Assembly (NCBI GenBank): GCA_037624485.1
Contig: JASJJC010000001.1
Coordinates: forward strand, 19,884-83,883
DNA: 64,000 nucleotides
Direction: 5' to 3'
Source: JAFMKE01 sp037624485
GTDB lineage: Bacteria > Bacteroidota > Bacteroidia > Chitinophagales > UBA8649
In this document: positions 1 to 8,678 of the stretch, piece by piece
Position numbering within the stretch: the first letter of the stretch is position 1
Layout: the number at the start of each line of letters is the position of its first letter
The notes under the pieces: generated by a model
Told to the model about the DNA's origin: nothing
Seen by the model: the letters and a program-made list of their open reading frames with translations, nothing else
Databases searched by the model: none
Position numbers and translations under genes: made by a program

Positions 1-572
1 GAGTCGGTAAATAAAATATTCTCGGTTTCATCAAGCTCTCCAAACAAGAAATTGGTATTGAATCCAAAACTAAAATCCTTTATTTGCACACCATTGCCCC
101 AAAACAACTTGTAGGTAGAGCCCGTACCTTTACTTTGGAAGTTGTAGCTGATGCCATCTTCTACAACACTGTTATTGTAGGTATAATTCTTAAAAGAATA
201 TGGAAGTAATCCGAAGGCCATTGCCCATTTTCTTTGCATTATTGGGAAAGCTAGCGCTATATGATTGACACCTCCATTAGCTGCATCCGTTAGCCGTGCC
301 GTATCAGAAACAATGTTCCCATAGAGCTGTAAACCCATATCAAAAGTGGTGAAACTTATGGCAGAATAAGAGGCTGGATTTAAAGAGTTAATATCTCTCA
401 TGCCCCGAAATCCTGCGGATATACCCCCCATTGCTTTATTAGCCGAAAAAAGAGGGCTGTGCAAACCCCCTAAGCCAAATTGACTTTGAGGCGAAAAAGT
501 TTGTGCTCTCATACTTGCTGTAAAAAACAGCAAGAATAAAAGACTAAATAAGGAGGATAAGTTAATCTGCAT
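1..572 (-). CDS. Outer-membrane protein, 5' part only (runs off left edge)
   Basis: Reading the minus strand from ATG at 572 gives an open frame of 190 codons with no stop before the window edge. It begins with a signal peptide (MQINLSSLFSLLFLLF, cleavage probably after ASMRAQ) followed by a segment (GGISAGFRGMRDINSLNPASY) typical of Bacteroidota outer-membrane beta-barrel proteins of the OmpP1/FadL-like kind, and then alternating aromatic and glycine stretches that read as beta strands. The ATG lies inside the end of coaX (11 bp overlap), which suggests translational coupling within one minus-strand operon. The C-terminal part is missing only because the window ends. The family is inferred from pattern; the transported substrate is unknown. 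Confidence 0.7.
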   Translation of the reverse strand, partial: MQINLSSLFSLLFLLFFTASMRAQTFSPQSQFGLGGLHSPLFSANKAMGGISAGFRGMRDINSLNPASYSAISFTTFDMGLQLYGNIVSDTARLTDAANGGVNHIALAFPIMQRKWAMAFGLLPYSFKNYTYNNSVVEDGISYNFQSKGTGSTYKLFWGNGVQIKDFSFGFNTNFLFGELDETENILFTD

Positions 573-1275
573 TATATAATAAGATTCTGTTTAAGCCTAT
601 AGCTTGTAAATTAGCTTGCGCAAATATCTTATTTTTCAAGTGTAATTCAAACAAATAAGCATCTCCACCTGTGATTATTATTGTTAAATCATTGTAAATT
701 GATTGAAACTGATCAATTGTGCTACTTATTTCGCCAATTACACCATTAATCACCCCACTCTCCATGCTCTCTTTAGTGCTTTTCCCTATGAGTGATATTT
801 CGGTCACTTTTTTCTGGCTTAGTAGGGGGAGGTTAGCAGTTTGCTTGTGCATTGCTATTCTTCTCATATCAATTCCGGGACTTATTATCCCCCCTTGAAA
901 GACGGCATGTTCATCAATAATATCTATTGTAATACAAGTCCCTGCAGAGATTATGAGACAGTTTTTTCCTGGAAAAATTGCATAGGCACCGGCAGCTAGA
1001 GCAATACGATCAGTTCCCAAGGATTCGGGTGTTTTATAATCTAAGCGAATAGGCAAGGGAGTCTCATTGGATAGGATGAGAAATTTTTCTTTATTTATAA
1101 ATGCTGCGATTTTAGACGAGGAGGAGTAAATGCCATGAACAAACACTTCCTTGTTCAAGGTCGATTCAATAGCTTTAACTTCATTATTGAGAAAGGTAAA
1201 TGCCTTAATGAGTTCTTCCTTTTGAAAGAAATATATCTTCGTTCGAGTATTACCTTGGTCAATTACGCAATTCAT
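562..1275 (-). CDS. coaX: Type III pantothenate kinase
   Basis: Phosphorylates pantothenate in the first step of coenzyme A synthesis, in the cytoplasm. With the start taken at ATG 1275 the protein has 237 residues and shows the type III signature: a phosphate-binding DQGNT at residues 6-10, GTDR at 87-90, TCITID at 113-118 with the catalytic-type Asp118, and GGIISPG at 128-134. An in-frame start exists at 1323, but its 16 extra residues would precede the conserved N-terminal beta strand and overlap the gene upstream, so 1275 is preferred. It sits between the CapA-like gene (13 bp upstream) and the outer-membrane protein (overlapping) and is probably co-transcribed with both. Type III enzymes generally need a monovalent cation and are not feedback-inhibited by CoA. 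Confidence 0.92.
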   Translation of the reverse strand: MNCVIDQGNTRTKIYFFQKEELIKAFTFLNNEVKAIESTLNKEVFVHGIYSSSSKIAAFINKEKFLILSNETPLPIRLDYKTPESLGTDRIALAAGAYAIFPGKNCLIISAGTCITIDIIDEHAVFQGGIISPGIDMRRIAMHKQTANLPLLSQKKVTEISLIGKSTKESMESGVINGVIGEISSTIDQFQSIYNDLTIIITGGDAYLFELHLKNKIFAQANLQAIGLNRILLYNAD

Positions 1276-1288
1276 AAATTGTCTAAGT

Positions 1289-2824
1289 TTATCTTGATTT
1301 TCTAACTCCATTATCAAAGGCAACTACATAAGCATATTTATGACCGTTACGTTTTACGTCTAAGCAAAAATCATTGGCTTGCCTCAAAACTTTATAATTA
1401 CCTATCATATATTGAAAGTACTCATTTTCATAATAAGTTTCATACCCTTTCAGGTGCGAATAGTATTCAATATCAATAGGGATTTCTCTTCTTAGACTAA
1501 GAAATTGAATTTTATATACTAGCCCTTCATTGTTAACACTCTTCATCGTTCCAGGCTCTACGATGTCTTCTAAAAATCCGCTCAACGAATGTAACAAATG
1601 GTTTTCAACTTCTAAGGTAAATTCCTTATTTTCATTGAGTGGTCGTCGAGTAACAGTTAATACTTCAGCGACATCATCAATTATTTCGTCAGTCATATCA
1701 TATTCAACCTCTTTCAGTTCGCCACTAAACTTATGCCTTACTTTTTCAGAGGCAGCGCTCATCCATTGTTGCTCAGTTGCAGATATGGGAACGGATAAAT
1801 TATTTTTCTCCACTTGAGATACCGGCATGATCGCATATTTGGCTTGTCCACCATTGTCATACATGCTGCTAAAAGAGGGTATATAGCCAACATTATTAAT
1901 AAATGTGACGCCAGAACTTTTGTCTTGTTCAATAATTATTTCTAAGATACAAGCGCTATTATTCATAGGGTTTGATTTTGTGCTCACAAAATCGCCCAAG
2001 GAGTATGCCACAATTCTATTTGTAGGATGTCCATTTATAATGTCATCTGTAACTTGGACCTCCTGAACTAATTTTGGGTGAGTTCCAACTACCACGTTAG
2101 CTCCTTCTTGGATTAATAAATCAGCAAGCTTTTGTTGATCTATATTTGGCGAAGACTCGAATTCCTTACCCCAATTCATATAGACTATTATAAAATCAGC
2201 CCCTCTATTCTTGGCAAGAATCAAATCGAGTTTAATCTGTTTTTCATTAACGCCATTAATTAAAGGAGATAGCTCTGGGTAATAAGGGACTCCCTCAATA
2301 TAATTAAGAAACGCTACTTTAATTCCATTTTTTTCAACAATTGTGGGATTGCGCTTTGTCCGATCCTCTTCATTCTTAAATGAACCAATTTGAGCAATAT
2401 GAATATCATTCAGAAAGTCTTTATTTGCGGTCCAATTGTCCAGCTCCTGATGCACTGTACTTCTGTTGGCATTCATGAGTAAATTAAAGCCGGCATATTT
2501 TAGAGCGATCCCGTATTCACTGGGTATCGATTGAAGCCCTGATTCAAGGTAGTCATCTTCTTGAGCAAATGAATTGCCTAGATTGCCAACTACAATATCT
2601 CCTAAATTGAGGACAGGTCTAATGTAATGAAATATGTATTGAAAATCATACTGTTTTTGATTTGCATTATATGAAGCATCTAATACGTTTTGATTGATAG
2701 TTAAATCTCCGACTAACATAATTTTAAGAAAATTACTTGTGTCGTTACTTACAAATTGAAGCTGAGCTTTCGAAAAAAAGCAACTACTTACGGTCAATGC
2801 TATGAGCCAATTCTTTAATCTCAT
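1289..2824 (-). CDS. CapA-like metallophosphoesterase-fold protein with SPOR-like C-terminus, active site degenerate
   Basis: 511 residues with an N-terminal signal peptide (MRLKNWLIALTVSSCFFSKAQ). Residues about 34-340 match the CapA/PgsA poly-gamma-glutamate synthesis family: GD at 39-40, NLGNSF at 81-86, NANRSTVHQ at 118-126, NWGKEF at 217-222 and GTHPKLVQ at 247-254. In active members the corresponding motifs are usually GDxM, NLExP, ANNHxxD, HWGxEY and GxHPHxxQ, so several metal or catalytic positions (E, NNH, H, second H) are replaced. Residues about 432-508 resemble a SPOR-like domain ending in VVAFDNGVR, a fold that binds peptidoglycan in other proteins. The protein is therefore more likely an envelope binding protein than an enzyme. 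It overlaps the upstream gene by 41 bp. The family assignment is fairly sure; loss of activity is inferred. Confidence 0.75.
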   Translation of the reverse strand: MRLKNWLIALTVSSCFFSKAQLQFVSNDTSNFLKIMLVGDLTINQNVLDASYNANQKQYDFQYIFHYIRPVLNLGDIVVGNLGNSFAQEDDYLESGLQSIPSEYGIALKYAGFNLLMNANRSTVHQELDNWTANKDFLNDIHIAQIGSFKNEEDRTKRNPTIVEKNGIKVAFLNYIEGVPYYPELSPLINGVNEKQIKLDLILAKNRGADFIIVYMNWGKEFESSPNIDQQKLADLLIQEGANVVVGTHPKLVQEVQVTDDIINGHPTNRIVAYSLGDFVSTKSNPMNNSACILEIIIEQDKSSGVTFINNVGYIPSFSSMYDNGGQAKYAIMPVSQVEKNNLSVPISATEQQWMSAASEKVRHKFSGELKEVEYDMTDEIIDDVAEVLTVTRRPLNENKEFTLEVENHLLHSLSGFLEDIVEPGTMKSVNNEGLVYKIQFLSLRREIPIDIEYYSHLKGYETYYENEYFQYMIGNYKVLRQANDFCLDVKRNGHKYAYVVAFDNGVRKSR

Positions 2825-3458
2825 TCGATAGTATTGTTTTAATTTTTTGAGTATTTTCCTTTGAGTTCACTAGCATTCCTTTAGCAACATCTATAGCCTT
2901 AATGCTTCTGTATTTTTTCAGTTGACCTTGCAGTAAAAATTCAAATGGAGGCATCAATATCATCGCTATTTTTTCACCAATTCTAGATTCTTTTCTTTCG
3001 CCTAAAAGCAGAGAAGGTTGATAGATGCTTAAAGATTCAAATTCAACATTTTTCAAAGCTTCTTCCAATTCTCCTTTAACCTTACTGTAAAATACAGAAG
3101 ACTTCGAATCAGCACCTAATGTAGTAATAACATGAAAATCCTTACAATTATTGTCTTTTAGCGCTTGCGCAAGTTGAAGTGGGTAGGCATAGTCTACTTG
3201 TTTAAAGGCATCTTGAGATCCTGCTTTTTTAATAGTTGTCCCTAAACAGCAAAACCCAAAATCAACTGTGGGCAGATTTTGATAGTTCAAGCTAAGATTA
3301 AAATCAAATAGAATTTCTTGTAGTTTTTCATGCTTCACTTTTGATGGCCTTCTTACTAGACTATAGATTTTGTCAATAGTTTCATCCATTAGAAGCAGGT
3401 TTAAAAGATGACTACCTACCAATCCACTTGCTCCTGCTATTAAAACAGTCTTTCCCAT
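2784..3458 (-). CDS. TIP30-like atypical short-chain dehydrogenase (NAD(P)-binding)
   Basis: 224 residues with a Rossmann-fold N-terminus (VLIAGASGLVGSHLL at residues 5-19, the glycine-rich dinucleotide loop) and a YSKVKGE segment in the place of the YxxxK catalytic pair. The spacing and the CCLGTT stretch match the HTATIP2/TIP30-like atypical SDR family, common in Bacteroidota and usually called NAD(P)H-binding or NAD-dependent epimerase/dehydratase proteins. The substrate is unknown. It is the first gene of the minus-strand group leading to coaX, and its end overlaps the CapA-like gene by 41 bp. A divergent plus-strand gene starts 48 bp upstream. Confidence 0.8.
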   Translation of the reverse strand: MGKTVLIAGASGLVGSHLLNLLLMDETIDKIYSLVRRPSKVKHEKLQEILFDFNLSLNYQNLPTVDFGFCCLGTTIKKAGSQDAFKQVDYAYPLQLAQALKDNNCKDFHVITTLGADSKSSVFYSKVKGELEEALKNVEFESLSIYQPSLLLGERKESRIGEKIAMILMPPFEFLLQGQLKKYRSIKAIDVAKGMLVNSKENTQKIKTILSNEIKELAHSIDRK

Positions 3459-3468
3459 TTAAATTTCC

Positions 3469-3501
3469 TTGAACCGAAGTAAAGATAAACACATAACTTT
3501 G
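3469..3501 (+). promoter_or_regulatory. Bacteroidota-type promoter for the TauE/SafE gene
   Basis: TTG at 3469-3471 and TAACTTTG at 3494-3501 match the -33 and -7 elements of the primary Bacteroidota sigma factor with usual spacing. The ATG at 3506 would lie at or within about a base of the transcription start, so the mRNA would be nearly leaderless. Confidence 0.5.
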
Positions 3502-3505
3502 TTCT

Positions 3506-4267
3506 ATGGATTTTTGGCAGATAATACTTGTGATAGCGGTTGGATTTATTGCAGGGATCATTAATGTAATGGCTGGCGGTGGTTCACTATTAACCATGCC
3601 CTTACTTATTTTTTTGGGATTGGATTCTACTATGGCAAATGGGACCAATCGTATTGCTATACTTTTTCAAAATGCAACTGCTATTGGCGGTTATCAAAGC
3701 AAAGGTCAAAGCCCAGGCAGATTTAGTATATATTTAGGTATTTCGGCTTTGTTTGGTGCCATCATTGGATCAAAGATAGCCTTAGAAATTCCTGATGGTG
3801 TTTTCAATAAAATACTTGCCGTTGTTATGGTTTTGGTGGTGATTATGACCTTGTTAAATCCTTCACTAAAATTAAAAGATGGTGAAAAATTAATAGTGCG
3901 ATTGGATAAGAAGCACAAATTAATGGCTGTTGGAGCCTTGTTTTTAATAGGAATATACGGTGGGTTTATTCAAGCGGGAACAGGACTTTTTATAATGGCT
4001 GCATTAAGTTTTATAAACAGGTATTCGCTTCTTCAATCCAATGTGGCTAAAGCAACTATAATGTTTATTTATACTTTAGCTACCATTTTGATATTTGCCT
4101 TGGATGGACAAATGAATTTGTTTTACGGTTTGGCATTAGCAGGAAGTATGTCTGTTGGAGCCTGGTGGGCAAGCAGATGGTCTGCTGGTTCGGGTCAAAA
4201 ATATATTAAATGGTTTATGGTAATAGCGGTTTCAGCAATGGCAATAAGTCTGTGGCTGAAGACCTAA
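3506..4267 (+). CDS. TauE/SafE family sulfite/organosulfonate exporter-like membrane protein
   Basis: 253 residues, almost entirely hydrophobic, with about eight predicted membrane segments in two repeats. The N-terminus has the family hallmark GFIAGIINVMAGGGSLLTMPLL (given here as positions 13-34; core motif AGGGSLLT), with a related second motif GGFIQAGTGLF near the middle. TauE/SafE proteins move sulfite, sulfonates or other small anions across the inner membrane, but specificity cannot be read from sequence. The gene stands alone, divergent from the TIP30-like gene, with its own promoter match just upstream. Confidence 0.88.
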   Translation: MDFWQIILVIAVGFIAGIINVMAGGGSLLTMPLLIFLGLDSTMANGTNRIAILFQNATAIGGYQSKGQSPGRFSIYLGISALFGAIIGSKIALEIPDGVFNKILAVVMVLVVIMTLLNPSLKLKDGEKLIVRLDKKHKLMAVGALFLIGIYGGFIQAGTGLFIMAALSFINRYSLLQSNVAKATIMFIYTLATILIFALDGQMNLFYGLALAGSMSVGAWWASRWSAGSGQKYIKWFMVIAVSAMAISLWLKT

Positions 4268-4273
4268 AACTAC

Positions 4274-4435
4274 TTAAATGCATAGGTGACTTTTGTCATC
4301 GATTTTCACGGATTGTAAACCTTCATTGGCAATGACATGCTTTCCCTCTGACGCTCCTGCACCAGCCAAAACTGAAATTGTAGCAGCTATATCGGTGCGG
4401 ATTATTTTCGTAAAGTTGCTTGCATAAAAAGACAA
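4274..4435 (-). pseudogene. Short open frame, possibly a gene remnant
   Basis: Between the convergent TauE gene and the alpha/beta hydrolase, the minus strand has an open frame from TTG 4435 to TAA 4274 (53 codons, open a little further upstream). Its composition is protein-like (stretches such as TDIAATISVLAGAG and SVKIDDKSH) and distinct from random intergenic sequence. The TDIAATISVLAG stretch loosely resembles the C-terminal TDIAPTLAALLG element of alkaline-phosphatase-superfamily enzymes, so this may be the tail of a decayed gene, or a real short gene with a TTG start 5 bases after the hydrolase stop. No function is assigned. Confidence 0.25.
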
Positions 4436-4440
4436 TCTTT

Positions 4441-5268
4441 TCAGAATAATTCTTCAAAGAAGGAAGGCTCATCAAATGTATCGTTGAGTATATCATAAAC
4501 GTGATGATGATAAGTGGAGTATTCGGTTAAATTATTATGTCCACCTCCTTTTATCCGTGTTAGGTGGCTGCGTTTATTCAATTGGCTTAGCTTCAATGCA
4601 TGTCGGTAGGGTATCAATTTATCATCGGTGCCATGTATGATGAATATTGGACATTTTACGTTTTGGATATGCTGGTAAGTGCGAATATGATAATTAAGTA
4701 TAGAGGCAACCGGTAAAAAAGGTAAATACATTTTTACAAGATGGTACATACTGAAATAAGGTGAATCTAGGATTAATTTTTTTGGATGATTACTTGCTGC
4801 TAAACTTGCCGAGAAACCAGATCCTATACTTCTTCCATAAATGATAATCTCGCTTTCTGCATAAAATTTTTTTAAATACCTATAAGCAATTTGGGTATCA
4901 AGCTCGATGTTGCGTTCTGATCGTGTACCACTAGATTTTCCAAAGCCCCTGTAGTCAATAACAAAGAAATCAAACCCTTTACTTAGAAAGTCTCGCGCAT
5001 ATTTCCCCCAGCCTTTAATGCTTCTGGTGTTCCCTTTAAAATAAAATACAACTCCCTTACTTTTGGGGAGTTGAAAATGCAAGCCATTGATAATTTCTCC
5101 ATCTTCAGTATCTAAAAAAAATTCGTAATGGGGATACTCAAATTGATACTTAAAATCGATATCTAGTTTTTCAGGATGGAAGAGAAAAAGCTCTTGGGTG
5201 TAGTAAAATAGAAGGCAAACAACTAGGTAAACTAATGCTAAAATACCTATCCATTCTAAAATAGTCAT
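4441..5268 (-). CDS. Membrane-anchored alpha/beta hydrolase (ABHD13/BEM46-like)
   Basis: 275 residues. An N-terminal hydrophobic segment (about residues 4-24) anchors the protein, and the catalytic domain follows. The nucleophile elbow is GRSIG at 145-149 with Ser147. HGTDD at 212-216 supplies the acid, and GGGHNNL at 241-247 supplies His244. DYRGFGKS at 105-112 is the usual strand 4 loop. These are the full triad of the serine aminopeptidase-like / ABHD13-type hydrolases, usually membrane-associated esterases or lipases of unknown natural substrate. It lies downstream of parC in the same direction with a 48 bp gap and may share its transcript. Confidence 0.82.
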   Translation of the reverse strand: MTILEWIGILALVYLVVCLLFYYTQELFLFHPEKLDIDFKYQFEYPHYEFFLDTEDGEIINGLHFQLPKSKGVVFYFKGNTRSIKGWGKYARDFLSKGFDFFVIDYRGFGKSSGTRSERNIELDTQIAYRYLKKFYAESEIIIYGRSIGSGFSASLAASNHPKKLILDSPYFSMYHLVKMYLPFLPVASILNYHIRTYQHIQNVKCPIFIIHGTDDKLIPYRHALKLSQLNKRSHLTRIKGGGHNNLTEYSTYHHHVYDILNDTFDEPSFFEELF

Positions 5269-5316
5269 TCAGCAAGATACTTAATAATTTTAAAGATTGG
5301 CGGATTTTGCTGACGA

Positions 5317-8013
5317 CTAAAAATCAAATTCTAAAGTATCTCCAGGTTTAAATTTATCGTTTTGCTTCTCATTTGAATTTTCTGCTTGAATATCTTTGAC
5401 CACTTTCTTCTCTTTCTGAGTAGGTGCAGGCTCATTCGTATTCGTCTCTATGTCCTTTTCTTCAAGCTTTTGAATAACTTCCTCTTTCCTAATTTCAAGG
5501 AGTTTTATTTTCCCGTTAATGGGATGGGAACTTAATTTATTCCCATGCGATTTCCAGCCTTTCACATCTATAAAGTTGTGTAATTCTAGTTGTTCTTCTA
5601 TTTTTTCTTTACTCTTTCCTTTCAGCACATTAAATTTTACTATAACTTCTTCCGCTGAAGAGACCACGGACACACTTGACCGTTTATGCTCGGTAATAAA
5701 GTGAAATTTTTGTCCTTCCGTTTTGGTCTCAATTTGAAAACGTTTGGCATAGTAATCTTTTGCATCTCCATCAAAATAAATACATGATACGATCTGATTT
5801 TCATTGTATTTTACGATGTTTATAATACTCGACATATCATACCTATTGGCCAATTCGAAATTGCTTAGCTCATAGTCCCCGGACTTGTATATCGCTAAAA
5901 TTTGATTACCTGTGTTGAAATTACCTAAATAATCTCCACGCTCATCTTTATTTAAACGACCAACAGTTTTGTCAATCCAAATATCAACGCCCCCCAAGGT
6001 CGACTCTCCAAGTGATAGTTGTTCTACTTTACGAATAGGGTACTTTGTAATTACATTTCCAGCTGAATTTCTTCCTTTGATAGCCAACTCGCCAAAATCA
6101 TAGTCGAACTGTTTTTGTCGTGCCTTAGCATTTGAGCTTAGCTGAATACTGACGACTTCTTCTTCACTGTTAGGGTGAGCAGCAAAGTACACCACTTTAG
6201 CCTTATCCGATTTAGTCAACTGATACTCTTTATCCCGAGTTATTGATTTTACAGCAAATCTTTTTACATAATTTTTATCATCAGTAAGGCTTGCATAAAT
6301 CATGTGATAGATTGTTCGCTCATCTCCTTTTTTCCAGATGGCAATATGGAGGATATTTTTGCCCACAAATTTTTTGTCCTCAATCTTGGAGACCATCATA
6401 GCACCATCCTTACGAAAAATAATAATGTCGTCTATGTCGCTACAATCGCAAACAAATTCATCTTTTTTCAATCCAGAACCAATAAATCCTTCAGCTTTAT
6501 TCACGTATAGCTTGGTATTGTTGGCTGCAACACTGCTTATCTCGATGCTTTCAAAGTTACGAATCTCTGTTTTTCGTTCTTGCCCCTTGCCATATTTCTT
6601 CAGTAAATCCTCGAAGTAGGCAATAGCGTATGCTGTTAAATGGGCAAGATGATGGGCAACTTTTTCCAACTCTTTTTCTAAGTTTTTGATGTATTCATCT
6701 GCTTTAAAAGAATCAAATTTGGAAATACGTTTAATTTTAATTTCTGTGAGTTTAACAATGTCCTCATCCACAAGATCTCTGATTAAACTAATCGCACCTT
6801 TATTTTTGTTCGGCTTAGAAGGCGTTGAAATATGCTTGAATAAACCTGTATAGATGTTTTCTATGACCTCTTCCCATGTTTCCGCTTCTTCTATATCCCG
6901 GTAAATTCGATTTTCAATGAAAATCTTTTCTAAGGACGACATGTGCCATTTTTCATTGAGCTCAGCTTGCTTAATTTCAAGTTCACGTTTAAGTAAGGCC
7001 TTTGTATTCTGGGTAGAGGTTTGAAGAATATCTTCTACAGAAAGGAAATGCGGCTTATCATCCACAATCACGCATGCATTTGGTGAAATACTTTGCTCAC
7101 AATTTGTAAATGCATAAAGTGCATCGATGGTGACATCGGGAGATACTCCAGGAGATAATTCAATTTCAATTTCCACCTCTTTTGCAGTATTATCTACAAT
7201 TTTTTTAATCTTGATTTTACCCTTGTCACCTGCTTTGATTATAGAGTCAATCAATGAGGATGTGGTGGTGGCAAAAGGGATTTCAGTTATTTTTAGCGTT
7301 TTTTTGTCTGCCACTTCTATCTTGGCTCGAACTTTCACTTTACTTCCCCGTTTCCCCCCATTGTAGTCACTAACATCTACATATCCACCAGTGTCAAAGT
7401 CAGGATAAACCTTGACTTTCTTATCATTGAGAATCTTGATAGAGGCTTGAATTAGCTCTATAAAATTGTGCGGTAAAATTTTGGTTGATAAACCTACTGC
7501 AATTCCTTCAACTCCTTGAGAAAGTAATAAAGGAAATTTAGCGGGGAGGGCAATTGGCTCATTTTTTCTTCCATCATAAGACAGTTGCCAATTTGTGGTT
7601 TCTTTATTGAAAAGAACATCCAGGGCAAACTTCGTCAACCTTGCTTCTATATATCTTGCAGCTGCGGCTCGATCTCCTGTGCGAACATCGCCCCAATTTC
7701 CTTGACAATCGATTAATAGATTTTTTTGGCCAAGCTTTACCAAAGCATCACCAATAGCAGCGTCACCATGAGGATGATATTGCATGGTTTGCCCAATAAT
7801 ATTGGCTACTTTATGAAATCGACCATCATCCATTTCCTTCATAGCATGCAGTATTCTCCTTTGAACGGGTTTCATGCCATCGTTAATCAAAGGCACAGCG
7901 CGCTCAAGGATAACATAACTTGCATAGTCCAAGAACCAATCTTGGTACATTCCATCTACCTTAATTACTTGATTGGATTGAGGTGAGTTTTCGTTTTCTT
8001 TATTTTCGTTCAT
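5317..8013 (-). CDS. parC: DNA topoisomerase IV subunit A (GyrA/ParC family)
   Basis: 898 residues. The breakage-reunion domain occupies about residues 20-460: YASYVILERAVP, the GMKPVQRRIL helix, QYHPHGDAAIGDAL at 78-91, and AAARY with the catalytic tyrosine at 121 that attaches to the DNA 5' end. A beta-pinwheel C-terminal domain follows, then a charged tail of Glu, Lys and Asn from about residue 850. The pinwheel lacks an obvious GyrA-box, which favours ParC over GyrA. With ParE it decatenates daughter chromosomes. parE is not in the window. The usual quinolone-contact serine is not present in the HPHGDAA stretch. A promoter-like CAAAGATA (minus TATCTTTG) lies at 8072-8079. Confidence 0.93.
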   Translation of the reverse strand: MNENKENENSPQSNQVIKVDGMYQDWFLDYASYVILERAVPLINDGMKPVQRRILHAMKEMDDGRFHKVANIIGQTMQYHPHGDAAIGDALVKLGQKNLLIDCQGNWGDVRTGDRAAAARYIEARLTKFALDVLFNKETTNWQLSYDGRKNEPIALPAKFPLLLSQGVEGIAVGLSTKILPHNFIELIQASIKILNDKKVKVYPDFDTGGYVDVSDYNGGKRGSKVKVRAKIEVADKKTLKITEIPFATTTSSLIDSIIKAGDKGKIKIKKIVDNTAKEVEIEIELSPGVSPDVTIDALYAFTNCEQSISPNACVIVDDKPHFLSVEDILQTSTQNTKALLKRELEIKQAELNEKWHMSSLEKIFIENRIYRDIEEAETWEEVIENIYTGLFKHISTPSKPNKNKGAISLIRDLVDEDIVKLTEIKIKRISKFDSFKADEYIKNLEKELEKVAHHLAHLTAYAIAYFEDLLKKYGKGQERKTEIRNFESIEISSVAANNTKLYVNKAEGFIGSGLKKDEFVCDCSDIDDIIIFRKDGAMMVSKIEDKKFVGKNILHIAIWKKGDERTIYHMIYASLTDDKNYVKRFAVKSITRDKEYQLTKSDKAKVVYFAAHPNSEEEVVSIQLSSNAKARQKQFDYDFGELAIKGRNSAGNVITKYPIRKVEQLSLGESTLGGVDIWIDKTVGRLNKDERGDYLGNFNTGNQILAIYKSGDYELSNFELANRYDMSSIINIVKYNENQIVSCIYFDGDAKDYYAKRFQIETKTEGQKFHFITEHKRSSVSVVSSAEEVIVKFNVLKGKSKEKIEEQLELHNFIDVKGWKSHGNKLSSHPINGKIKLLEIRKEEVIQKLEEKDIETNTNEPAPTQKEKKVVKDIQAENSNEKQNDKFKPGDTLEFDF

Positions 8014-8071
8014 TTAAGCTTCCTTGTGCTTGTTTCAGTTTAACTGCAGTAAAAGCAATAAACTTTATTTA

Positions 8072-8079
8072 CAAAGATA
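8072..8079 (-). promoter_or_regulatory. -7 element upstream of parC
   Basis: The minus strand reads TATCTTTG, matching TAnnTTTG, 59 bases before the parC ATG. No convincing -33 TTG is seen at the right distance. Confidence 0.4.
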
Positions 8080-8160
8080 AATGCTTTTGTGCATCGTAAA
8101 AGTGATTCTATCCACATACTTAATAGAATAACTCGGGAAATTGAAGCAAGAACTAAACAA

Positions 8161-8622
8161 TTATCCTTCTAATAAATCCTTAATTTGTTGTGTAGCCGTT
8201 TTAGTTTTCACTTTTGAAATTACTTCGATAATTATATTTTGTTCATCAATGATGAAAGTTGTGCGATGGGTTCCGTCATATTCTCGTCCCATAAATTTCT
8301 TCGGCCCCCAGACTCCATAAGCATGATGAACGGATAAATCCGTATCAGCAATTAAAGGGAAAGGTAAATTATACTTATTGATAAATTTCGTGTGTGACTT
8401 TTCATCCTGGCTACTTACCCCAATAACCGCATATCCTAGGTCTTGCAGCTCTGCATAGTTATCTCTAAAATCACAGGCGTTTGCTGTACATCCTGGCGTG
8501 TCATCTTTCGGGTAGAAATAAAGAATTATTTTCTTCCCTTCAAATTGATTTAAACGAATAGACGATCCATTTTGATCTATCGATTCGAAGCTCGGCGCTT
8601 GATCTCCTTTTACTAATTTCAT
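8161..8622 (-). CDS. bcp: Thioredoxin-dependent thiol peroxidase (BCP-type peroxiredoxin)
   Basis: 153 residues, normal for the family. DDTPGCTANAC at 40-50 holds the peroxidatic Cys45 and the resolving Cys50 five residues later, the arrangement of atypical 2-Cys BCP enzymes. The rest (YFYPKDD, GVSSQDEKSH, FPLIAD, GTHRTTFIID) follows the peroxiredoxin fold. It reduces hydrogen peroxide and organic hydroperoxides in the cytoplasm using thioredoxin. It stands alone between parC and the divergent Nif3-like gene, with 56 bp to the latter. Confidence 0.95.
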   Translation of the reverse strand: MKLVKGDQAPSFESIDQNGSSIRLNQFEGKKIILYFYPKDDTPGCTANACDFRDNYAELQDLGYAVIGVSSQDEKSHTKFINKYNLPFPLIADTDLSVHHAYGVWGPKKFMGREYDGTHRTTFIIDEQNIIIEVISKVKTKTATQQIKDLLEG

Positions 8623-8678
8623 ATAATATGTTTTAATGTTCTATAATTTCTTTATAAAATCTGAGTAAATTTACAATT

